Shown here: piece by piece, positions 27,931 to 35,154 of the stretch | Position numbering within the stretch: position 1 is the first letter of the stretch | How the letters are laid out: each line of letters begins with the position of its first letter | Assembly (NCBI GenBank): GCA_017960475.1 | Contig: JAGCZH010000014.1 | Span: 1-37,673, forward strand | Source: Bacteroidales bacterium | GTDB lineage: Bacteria; Bacteroidota; Bacteroidia; Bacteroidales; P3 | Direction of reading: 5' to 3' | DNA length: 37,673 bases | Made by a program: the position numbers and the translations under genes | Notes under the pieces: generated by a model | The model's input: only the letters and a program-made list of their open reading frames with translations | Told to the model about the DNA's origin: nothing | Database searches by the model: none

Positions 27931-27938
27931 CAAATATA
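27931..27938 (-). promoter_or_regulatory. -7 promoter element for mutB
   Basis: On the - strand this reads TATATTTG, an exact TAnnTTTG, 42 bases upstream of the mutB ATG. No clear -33 element is seen at the right spacing. No B12-box typical of a cobalamin riboswitch is visible in the 250-base gap (27889-28138). Confidence 0.5.
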
Positions 27939-28174
27939 CACTTTTTCGTGAAAAATATAGTAATATAAATCCATAAAAGTGTTCATCACACAGAAGCAAC
28001 ATAATATACCGCTGCAAGACAACATATTACAAGAGCAAATATCTCATTGTCCACAATCTTGAAGAATGACAGAAGAGTGCACCATTCCCGATCATTTACA
28101 CATAATTACTGACAGCAAAAAAAAACAGATATAATATTTTGGAGTATGAGACGTTATTAAGAGAAAAAAGAATA

Positions 28175-30115
28175 ATGTCAAACAATATATATATAAGAAG
28201 GTTAGCATTTTTTTTCACCTTGATGATATGTATGGTGACGGCAACTGCCCAAAGCTATACCAGCAGCGACAAAAAAGCCGTCAAACTATACGAAAAAGGA
28301 CAACAGGCGCTTTATCAAGGGAAAGGCGGTGAAGCCGCGGAATGCTTTGAGCAAGCCCTGAAATATGACCCAGCCTTTCTTGAAGCTCATCTTATGCTTG
28401 CCGAATGGAACCTCGACGCCGGAAGCAAAGAGTTGGCAGCAAAACACTACAGGGAAGTGGTGCAGCGCAATGAGTCTTTCTTTACCATGGCATGGCTACA
28501 ATTAGGCAATCTGGAACTTGACAACGGCAATCTGGAGCAAGCTGTCAAGGACTATGAGTCCTTTCTGAAATTGGACAAGAAAAATCCAGACCGGCACCAG
28601 GAGGCCTCAAAAGGTATCGAAACAGCGCATTTCCGCAGAGAGGCCCTCTCCCACCCTGTCAATTTTGCACCAATCAACCTTGGAGCCGGTGTCAACAGCC
28701 AAGATGACGAATACTTGCCATCGCTGACAGTTGATGGCCAGACTCTTATTTTCACCCGACGCGGACCTCGCAAGGCCAACACCACAGCTCGGACACCCGG
28801 CGAGGAGGACTTTTATGTCAGCCATTTGAAAGGATCCTCGTGGGGAAAGGCCGAACGAATGCCCGAGCCTCTCAACAGCACGGACAACGAAGGAGCGGGA
28901 TGTGTGTCGCAAGACGGCCGCATCATGTTTTTCACCGCATGTGAACGCAACTACGGAGGCGGACGCTGCGATATATACATGTGCATTCGGCGAGGCGATA
29001 AATGGGGGAAACCCCGCAACCTTGGCGCGACAGTGAACAGCGGCGCCTGGGAAGCTCAGCCCTCATTCTCTATTGACAGCAAAACGCTATACTTTGTCAG
29101 CGACCGCAAAGGAGGATATGGTGGCTCCGACATCTGGAAAACCACTTACGAGAATGGCGCATGGTCTAAACCCGAGAATCTCGGGCCTACAATTAATACC
29201 GCTGGTAACGAGGGATCACCCTTTATTCATTACGATGATCAAACTCTATATTTCAGCAGCGACGGTCATATCGGCATGGGCGGCACTGACCTGTTCATGG
29301 CTCGCAAGAACAGTGACGGATCTTGGCAGAAACCCGTCAACCTTGGCTATCCAATCAACACCAGCTCAAACGAAAGCAACCTCATTGTCGACGCCTCGGC
29401 GCAAAAAGCCTATTACTCTAGCGACCGTAAAGGTGGCTTCGGAAAACAGGACATTTATTCTTTCGACATGCCATCGACAACAAGGCCGACACCTTCTCTC
29501 TGTTTCAAAGGAGCAGTATCGAACGCTAAAACAGGTGCGAAAGTGGCCGCCGACATACGCGTAGTCAACCTTGAGAACGGCGAAACGGTCGCCAATACAT
29601 CAAGCGACAAACAAAGTGGAGAATATATTGTCAGCCTCCCTGCCCTTCATGACTACGCCTTTATTGTCACCGCCGACGGATTCCTTTTCCATTCCCAGAA
29701 TCAAGAACGCCCCAAAGGTACTGTGGAGAACTGGGTGCCTGTCATTGTTGACATCGCCTTGCAACCAATAGAACAAGGGAGCCGCATAGCTTTACGCAAT
29801 GTCTTTTTTGAGACAGGTCGATACGACTTGCTTCCAGAATCGGAATATGAACTGAACAAAGTTGTGGAGCTTCTCGAGAAAAACCCATCACTGAATATAG
29901 AACTCGGAGGCCACACCGACAACGTCGGCAAACCCGATGCCAACCAAAAGTTGTCAGAGCAACGCGCCAAAGCCGTAATGGTATACCTTACTGGCAAAGG
30001 GATAGCACCGTCAAGACTTTCATACAAGGGTTATGGTGAAAGTCAGCCGGTAGCAACTAACGACACCGAGGAAGGTCGGGCCACCAACAGAAGAACAGAA
30101 ATAAAAATAATGTAG
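28175..30115 (+). CDS. porE: PorE-like multidomain OmpA-family protein (type IX secretion, peptidoglycan-binding)
   Basis: Best start is the ATG at 28175; an upstream TTG at 28139 is in frame but would bury the signal peptide. The protein is 646 residues long. A signal peptide (RRLAFFFTLMICMVTATAQ) is followed by TPR repeats, then a PD40/WD40-like beta-propeller with repeated YFSSDG-, FVSDRKGG- and YYSSDRKGG-type blades. Next come a carboxypeptidase-regulatory-like domain (FKGAVSNAKTGAKVAADIRV) and a C-terminal OmpA domain (IELGGHTDNVG ... LSEQRAKAV ... GYGESQPVATN). This order is that of PorE of Porphyromonas, which links the T9SS to peptidoglycan. No lipobox cysteine is seen here. The stop overlaps the Shine-Dalgarno of the sirtuin gene. 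Confidence 0.75.
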   Translation: MSNNIYIRRLAFFFTLMICMVTATAQSYTSSDKKAVKLYEKGQQALYQGKGGEAAECFEQALKYDPAFLEAHLMLAEWNLDAGSKELAAKHYREVVQRNESFFTMAWLQLGNLELDNGNLEQAVKDYESFLKLDKKNPDRHQEASKGIETAHFRREALSHPVNFAPINLGAGVNSQDDEYLPSLTVDGQTLIFTRRGPRKANTTARTPGEEDFYVSHLKGSSWGKAERMPEPLNSTDNEGAGCVSQDGRIMFFTACERNYGGGRCDIYMCIRRGDKWGKPRNLGATVNSGAWEAQPSFSIDSKTLYFVSDRKGGYGGSDIWKTTYENGAWSKPENLGPTINTAGNEGSPFIHYDDQTLYFSSDGHIGMGGTDLFMARKNSDGSWQKPVNLGYPINTSSNESNLIVDASAQKAYYSSDRKGGFGKQDIYSFDMPSTTRPTPSLCFKGAVSNAKTGAKVAADIRVVNLENGETVANTSSDKQSGEYIVSLPALHDYAFIVTADGFLFHSQNQERPKGTVENWVPVIVDIALQPIEQGSRIALRNVFFETGRYDLLPESEYELNKVVELLEKNPSLNIELGGHTDNVGKPDANQKLSEQRAKAVMVYLTGKGIAPSRLSYKGYGESQPVATNDTEEGRATNRRTEIKIM

Positions 30116-30120
30116 GAGGA
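30113..30120 (+). promoter_or_regulatory. Shine-Dalgarno for the sirtuin, overlapping the porE-like stop
   Basis: TAGGAGGA includes the TAG stop of the upstream gene and lies eight bases before the sirtuin ATG. Translation of the two genes is probably coupled. Confidence 0.65.
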
Positions 30121-30128
30121 TAATAATC

Positions 30129-30815
30129 ATGAAGAAAAAAATTGTCGTGCTAACCGGCGCTGGCATTAGCGCCGAAAGCGGAATAAGCACATTCCGAGAC
30201 AGCGACGGTCTTTGGGAGCAGTACCGCGTTGAAGATGTTGCCACACCAGAAGGATATGCAAAAGACAAAAAACTGGTGCTGGATTTCTATAACCAGCGCC
30301 GTCGTCAGTTGGCGACAGTAGAACCCAACGAGGGACATCGTCAGCTAGTACGACTGGAAAAATGTTTTGACGTCCAAATAGTGACTCAAAATGTTGACAA
30401 TCTTCACGAACGCGCAGGTTCCTCGAATGTGCTCCACCTGCATGGCGAGCTCACCAAGGCTCGTAGCGAGCGTGACAGCAACCTTATCACAGACATTGGA
30501 TACAATGACATTCTGCTTGGCGACAAAGCCAGCGACGGAGCTCAGTTGAGACCTCACATTGTATGGTTTGGCGAAGCAGTGCCAAACATTGAGATTGCCG
30601 CCTCAATGTGCGAGAAATGCGACTATTTCATTGTGGTGGGCACCTCTATGAATGTCTATCCAGCAGCAGGCCTTATCCATTATGTACCTCGCTCGGCACC
30701 ATGCTGGCTTGTGGATCCAAAAGCTGTCGCAATATCGCGCAACATCACTGTGGTGCAGGAGAAAGCTGGCACAGGAGTCAAAAAGGTTGTCGACCAACTA
30801 ATGACAATGGCATAA
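30129..30815 (+). CDS. cobB: NAD-dependent protein deacylase (class III sirtuin, CobB-like)
   Basis: A 228-residue sirtuin. It has the NAD-binding GAGISAESGISTFR (10-23), TQNVDNLHERAG (86-97), the catalytic HLHGEL (H105), RPHIVWFGE, and VVGTSMNVYPAAGL. Y54 and R57 (DFYNQRRR) match the Tyr-x-x-Arg pair that class III sirtuins such as SIRT5 use to bind succinyl and malonyl groups, so it may be a desuccinylase/demalonylase. The four zinc cysteines normally found between HGEL and RPH are absent; that 30-residue stretch has no Cys at all. It is cytoplasmic and removes acyl groups from lysines. It follows the porE-like gene by 13 bases. Confidence 0.9.
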   Translation: MKKKIVVLTGAGISAESGISTFRDSDGLWEQYRVEDVATPEGYAKDKKLVLDFYNQRRRQLATVEPNEGHRQLVRLEKCFDVQIVTQNVDNLHERAGSSNVLHLHGELTKARSERDSNLITDIGYNDILLGDKASDGAQLRPHIVWFGEAVPNIEIAASMCEKCDYFIVVGTSMNVYPAAGLIHYVPRSAPCWLVDPKAVAISRNITVVQEKAGTGVKKVVDQLMTMA

Positions 30816-30833
30816 CATTTGTTTTTTATGTAG

Positions 30834-30867
30834 TTTGACTCAGTTTCATTTTTTTAGTGTATTTTTG
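30834..30867 (+). promoter_or_regulatory. Promoter of the T9SS cargo gene
   Basis: TTTG at 30834-30837 and an exact TAnnTTTG (TATTTTTG) at 30860-30867, about 22 bases apart. The ATG at 30896 follows at 28 bases. This argues against the in-frame GTG at 30857 as the start. Confidence 0.6.
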
Positions 30868-30895
30868 CAACGGAAAATCCAAGAATAATATAATT

Positions 30896-31588
30896 ATGAA
30901 AAAAAATCTAATATTTGCATTAGCAATAAGTTGCGCATTATTTGCACAGGCTCAGACCATCACGGTTTCCTATAACGGAACCACTTTTTCTCAAAATGAC
31001 ACCCTAAAAGTCCAAGCCACCAGCGATGTACTTGAACTCTATCCAACACTCCGCTATGACGGTGATAACGAATATATAATCGCAAAAATCACCAACACCA
31101 AGACAAACAATAGCGCTATTGAACTTACACAAGTATGCACAGGACTAAGCTGCATGGTGGGAATGAATTCCGCACCATTCCGTCTTTATAACGGTCAGGA
31201 TTACAGCGACTGCCATCTTGTTTTCGAGATGCCGGCATCACAGGATTTAGGTGTCTTTAAAATGGTTATCAAAGATACCTCCAACAGCGATTTGTCAACC
31301 TCAATATACATTTCCGTGGAGACTCCATCAGCAGGAATCAACACTACAAAAACCACGACCACACTCTCCGCCTATCCCAACCCCTCGAGCGACATTGTAA
31401 AAATCAATTACAGCAACGCCAACGAGGGCAACATGATGATTGTCGCCGATATGAGTGGCCGTATCGTGCGCAGTGTCAACCTCAAAACAAGCGAAGGATC
31501 TCTGAATATAAATGTCGACAACCTGCCTAAAGGTATTTATATGTATGGCATAAAAGGTGGACAAATGAAAAAAATGGTAGTTAAATAA
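30896..31588 (+). CDS. Secreted protein with type IX secretion C-terminal signal
   Basis: Start at ATG 30896. The protein is 230 residues long. A signal peptide (MKKNLIFALAISCALFAQAQ) precedes a beta-rich domain of about 120 residues (TITVSYNGTTFSQNDTLKV ... FKMVIKDTSNSD). A T9SS sorting domain of the Por type (type A) forms the last about 75 residues, with LSAYPNPSSDIVKIN, then DMSGRIVRSV, LPKGIYMYGI and a basic end. The domain directs export across the outer membrane, where the signal is usually removed. The first domain has no known function. It has its own promoter and a terminator at its end, and it agrees with the nearby PorE-like gene that this organism has a T9SS. Confidence 0.82.
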   Translation: MKKNLIFALAISCALFAQAQTITVSYNGTTFSQNDTLKVQATSDVLELYPTLRYDGDNEYIIAKITNTKTNNSAIELTQVCTGLSCMVGMNSAPFRLYNGQDYSDCHLVFEMPASQDLGVFKMVIKDTSNSDLSTSIYISVETPSAGINTTKTTTTLSAYPNPSSDIVKINYSNANEGNMMIVADMSGRIVRSVNLKTSEGSLNINVDNLPKGIYMYGIKGGQMKKMVVK

Positions 31589-31610
31589 AACTCCCTTCCT
31601 ACAATTTTTG

Positions 31611-31638
31611 AGAGAGACCCCAGGGGTCTCTTTTTTTA
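31611..31638 (+). terminator. Terminator after the T9SS cargo gene
   Basis: AGAGACCCC and GGGGTCTCT form a stem with a tiny loop (in practice probably a seven-bp stem with a five-base loop), followed by seven T. Confidence 0.85.
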
Positions 31639-31747
31639 TTATCGACGACGTACTATCTGATTATCAATAGTGTTAAAATTTTGTTAATAAGTATATAATA
31701 GACACAACGTTTCAAACACACTGAATATGTATTTTAGCATTCGGAAT

Positions 31748-31770
31748 TTATGCATGGGAATTGTGCATAA
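31748..31770. promoter_or_regulatory. Inverted repeat in the ribonucleotide reductase leader
   Basis: TTATGCA (31748-31754) and TGCATAA (31764-31770) are perfect inverted copies with a nine-base spacer. They may be an operator for the reductase gene. The -7-like TATTTTAG at 31730-31737 is one base off the consensus and could be its promoter. Confidence 0.45.
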
Positions 31771-31841
31771 GGTTTTGTAATTGTGTAATAAATAACTTTC
31801 ATGGTATGGGAGCTAATGAGCTATTTTTGAATTTTGGAGAC

Positions 31842-34553
31842 ATGCCGTCGACAACACCATCTGACAATGGTCAGAAACGTCGTGCCAGTAAATCCCGTAA
31901 ACAAAACAACAATAGCGCCGACACAAAAGCAACCGACAATGGCGCATCCTTGCAACAGCCCGAAGCCAAAAGCACATCATTAATTGAAAAGAAAGCAAGC
32001 ACACCTATTATGGACCGCAAAAAAGAGGAAACTTTCAGGGTCTACACCCCTGATGAGATTATGAAGTCGTCAATAGAGTATTTCCACGGCGACGAACTGG
32101 CAGCCAATGTTTGGATGAACAAATACGCCCTTCGCGACGGAGACAAAATCTATGAACTCAACCCGGACATGATGCATCGCCGTCTGGCCAGGGAATTTGC
32201 CCGCATTGAGAGCAAATACCCAAATCCAATGAGCGAAGACGATATCTACGGCCTTTTGAAAGATTTCCGCTACATCATTCCTCAAGGCAGTCCCATGTCC
32301 GGCATCGGCAACAACTTCCAAGTCGTGTCGCTTTCCAACTGCTTTGTCATCGGCAACAGCGGCAACAGCGACTCTTATGGAGGAATTATGAAAATAGATC
32401 AGGAGCAGGTCCAACTCATGAAACGTCGTGGCGGTGTAGGACACGACCTCAGCCACATACGCCCCGGCGGCAGCCCTGTAAAAAACAGCGCTCTGACATC
32501 AACAGGTATTGTGCCCTTTATGGAACGCTACTCCAACACCACTCGAGAAGTGGCTCAAGGTGGTCGCCGCGGCGCCCTTATGCTCTCCATCTCAATCAAA
32601 CATCCTGATGCCGAGAACTTCATCGACGCAAAACTGGAACAAGGAAAAATCACCGGTGCCAACGTATCGGTCAAAATCACTGACGAGTTCATGCAATGCG
32701 TCATGGATGGCCGTCCTTTCGTTCAGCAATACCCTATCGATGCCAAAGAGCCCTTGGTAACCAAAGAGATTGACGCACGTGCCCTTTGGAACAAAATCAT
32801 CGCAAATGCGTGGAGCAGCGCAGAACCTGGAGTGCTTTTCTGGGACACTATAATTCGTGAGTCCGTCCCTGACTGCTACGCTGATTTCGGATATCGCACC
32901 GTCAGCACCAACCCTTGCGGCGAAATACCTCTCTGCCCCTACGACAGCTGCCGCCTGCTGGCAATCAACCTCTTCAGCTATGTTCGCAATCCTTTCACCG
33001 ACAAAGCCGAGTTTGACTATGACCTCTTCCGCAAGCATGTCACGATGGGTCAGCGTCTTATGGACGACCTTATCGACCTGGAATTGGAAAAAGTCGAGAA
33101 AATAATCAACAAAATCGATACCGACCCGGAAAGCGACGAAATCAAAAGCGCAGAGAAGAATCTTTGGCTCAACATTAAAATGAAATGCCTGGAAGGCCGC
33201 CGCACTGGTTTCGGCATTACCGCCGAAGGCGACATGCTGGCAGCTCTGGGACTACAATACGGAAGCGAAGAGGCCACCGCCAAGGCCGTCGACGTACAAC
33301 GCACCCTGGCTTGCACCGCCTACGGCAGTTCGGTAACCATGGCCAAGGAACGCGGCTGTTTCCCCATCTTCGACGCAAACCGTGAAAAACTCAACCCCTT
33401 TATCCAACGCCTTGCCGAGGCCGACCCAGAGATGTACAAGGAGATGATCACCTACGGCCGTCGCAACATCGCACTGCTTACCATCGCTCCTACAGGCACA
33501 GTAAGTATCTGCACACAGACAACTTCCGGTATCGAGCCTGTATTCCTCGTCTCCTATAAACGTCGCAAAAAAATCAACCCCAACGACAAAGACACCTCTA
33601 AACACAAAGTCCTTCAAGATCAAAGCGGCGATTGGTTCGAGGAATACAATGTGTTCCACCCAAAATTCATCGACTGGCTTAAGATAAACAAATACAATGT
33701 TGAAGAAGTCATGTCCATGAAGGACGCCGACTTGCAGAAAGTGATTGAGAAATCGCCCTACAACAAAGCCACTTCGGCCGACATCGATTGGGTTAACAAG
33801 GTCAAAATGCAGGGAGCCATACAAAAATGGGTGGACCATTCCATCAGCGTAACCGTCAACATACCAAAAGAGACCTCTAAGGAAACCGTCCGTGAAATAT
33901 ACGAGACTGCATGGAAATCGGGCTGCAAAGGTTGTACAATCTATCGCGATGGCAGCCGTCATGGTGTGTTGGTAAGTAACGACGAGAATAATGCCCAGCA
34001 TTTTGGAGAGACTAAAGCTCCCAAACGTCCCAAAAAACTTGACGCGGAAATTGTACGCTTCAAAAACAACAAGGAAGACTGGATCGCCGTGGTAGGTATG
34101 TACGATGGTCGTCCATACGAGATTTTTACCGGCCGTGCCTCAAGCTTCCTATTGCCACAAAGCGTCGAGAAAGGCTGGGTAGTGAGGACAAAAGAGCCTG
34201 GCGACGAACATGCAAGATATGATTTCCAATTCCTGGATCCCGACGGATACAAAGTCACCATTGAAGGTTTGTCGCGTACTTTCAAACAAGAATATTGGAA
34301 CTATGCCAAACTTATTAGCGGCATCTTGCGCCATGGTATGCCAATACCCAATGTTGTCGACCTCATATCGAAACTCAACTTCGATGTAGACTCTATTACG
34401 ACATGGAAAAATGGCGTCGCTCGTGCACTACGCCGCTACATCAAAGACGGCACAGCCACCGATGAGGTATGCCCCGACTGTGGACAGAAAAGCGTTGTAT
34501 ACAGCGGCGGATGCAAGCATTGCACCAACTGCGGATGGAGTAAATGCAGCTGA
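31842..34553 (+). CDS. nrdJ: Adenosylcobalamin-dependent (class II) ribonucleoside-diphosphate reductase
   Basis: Start uncertain: ATG 31842 has GGAG six bases upstream; ATG 31806 and TTG 31761 are alternatives in frame. With the chosen start it is 903 residues. A low-complexity Ser/Lys/Asn-rich N-terminal stretch of about 55 residues precedes the conserved enzyme. Motifs include LSNCFVIG, the glycine-rich KRRGGVGHDLSHIRPGGS, STNPCGEIPLCPYDSCRL (active-site NPCGE), TIAPTGTVSICTQTTSGIEP, and a cysteine-rich C-terminus (CPDCGQ ... CKHCTNCGWSKC) that reduces the active site. It makes deoxyribonucleotides for DNA synthesis using B12. Terminator downstream. Confidence 0.93.
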   Translation: MPSTTPSDNGQKRRASKSRKQNNNSADTKATDNGASLQQPEAKSTSLIEKKASTPIMDRKKEETFRVYTPDEIMKSSIEYFHGDELAANVWMNKYALRDGDKIYELNPDMMHRRLAREFARIESKYPNPMSEDDIYGLLKDFRYIIPQGSPMSGIGNNFQVVSLSNCFVIGNSGNSDSYGGIMKIDQEQVQLMKRRGGVGHDLSHIRPGGSPVKNSALTSTGIVPFMERYSNTTREVAQGGRRGALMLSISIKHPDAENFIDAKLEQGKITGANVSVKITDEFMQCVMDGRPFVQQYPIDAKEPLVTKEIDARALWNKIIANAWSSAEPGVLFWDTIIRESVPDCYADFGYRTVSTNPCGEIPLCPYDSCRLLAINLFSYVRNPFTDKAEFDYDLFRKHVTMGQRLMDDLIDLELEKVEKIINKIDTDPESDEIKSAEKNLWLNIKMKCLEGRRTGFGITAEGDMLAALGLQYGSEEATAKAVDVQRTLACTAYGSSVTMAKERGCFPIFDANREKLNPFIQRLAEADPEMYKEMITYGRRNIALLTIAPTGTVSICTQTTSGIEPVFLVSYKRRKKINPNDKDTSKHKVLQDQSGDWFEEYNVFHPKFIDWLKINKYNVEEVMSMKDADLQKVIEKSPYNKATSADIDWVNKVKMQGAIQKWVDHSISVTVNIPKETSKETVREIYETAWKSGCKGCTIYRDGSRHGVLVSNDENNAQHFGETKAPKRPKKLDAEIVRFKNNKEDWIAVVGMYDGRPYEIFTGRASSFLLPQSVEKGWVVRTKEPGDEHARYDFQFLDPDGYKVTIEGLSRTFKQEYWNYAKLISGILRHGMPIPNVVDLISKLNFDVDSITTWKNGVARALRRYIKDGTATDEVCPDCGQKSVVYSGGCKHCTNCGWSKCS

Positions 34554-34580
34554 TACTCTCACACTTCTTATAATCAACAA

Positions 34581-34620
34581 GGGCGATGTCTTTAAAAAGT
34601 CATCGCCCTGTTATTTTTTC
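34581..34620 (+). terminator. Terminator after the ribonucleotide reductase
   Basis: GGGCGATG/CATCGCCC (34581-34588 and 34601-34608) with a 12-base loop and a T-rich end (TTATTTTTTC). A second small hairpin (GCCCAC ... GTGGGC, 34633-34650) lies just after it without a T-run. Confidence 0.85.
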
Positions 34621-34706
34621 ATCCCCTGGTTCGCCCACCTCCTCGTGGGCAATCTATCCCATTAACCTTAAAACGTTAAACGTAAAACATTAAACATTAC
34701 ATAGGT

Positions 34707-35108
34707 TTATTGTCGCTTCATAAATGTAAAATGGCGTACTGAGCCCAGAAGAGGATCATAATAAAGAGTCATCCTCTGATTATTATCACTCATAGATAGG
34801 TCAAAGTCGAGATACTCATAATCGCTGCCATCATCATCACTACCGACATAGCGAGACAGATGCAGTATCGAATCACGATCCAGATAGAAACCCCATACAT
34901 AGTCACTTGTAAAGGGGCGATACTCCCATGCACCATTTTTAACTTCTACTTCATCGCCATTAAAATCGAGGACTAATGCATTACCCTTTGTATTAGCCAG
35001 CAGCACCCATCGTCCTTGTAATATATCAGTAGGAATGCTGTCATCTTTACATGATGTCATCGACAATGCCATAAAAACAACCAATATAATACCACATATT
35101 TTTTTCAT
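34707..35108 (-). CDS. Small lipoprotein, lipocalin-like
   Basis: A 133-residue protein with a lipoprotein signal ending at C20 (SMTSC), followed by KDD, an acidic patch of the sort used for surface export in Bacteroidota. The mature part is beta-rich (LQGRWVLL at its start, then YLDFDLSMSDNNQRMTLYY), as in lipocalin-like Bacteroidetes lipoproteins. The family is inferred only from general shape. Its start is 46 bases downstream of the stop of the next gene on the - strand, so the two could be one transcript. Confidence 0.7.
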   Translation of the reverse strand: MKKICGIILVVFMALSMTSCKDDSIPTDILQGRWVLLANTKGNALVLDFNGDEVEVKNGAWEYRPFTSDYVWGFYLDRDSILHLSRYVGSDDDGSDYEYLDFDLSMSDNNQRMTLYYDPLLGSVRHFTFMKRQ

Positions 35109-35154
35109 GTTATTCTTTTTTAGTGTTGTTATTGTAATACTTTATATATAAAGA

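Noticed and set aside
27889..28138. Possible cobalamin riboswitch before mutB
   Set aside because: No B12-box-like conserved sequence or large folded element visible; the gap is A/T-rich.
31589..31805. Possible cobalamin riboswitch before the class II reductase
   Set aside because: No B12 box seen; only a terminator and a short inverted repeat.
33252..34001. 249-residue open frame on the - strand
   Set aside because: Antisense to the conserved ribonucleotide reductase core; only a shadow of its codon use.
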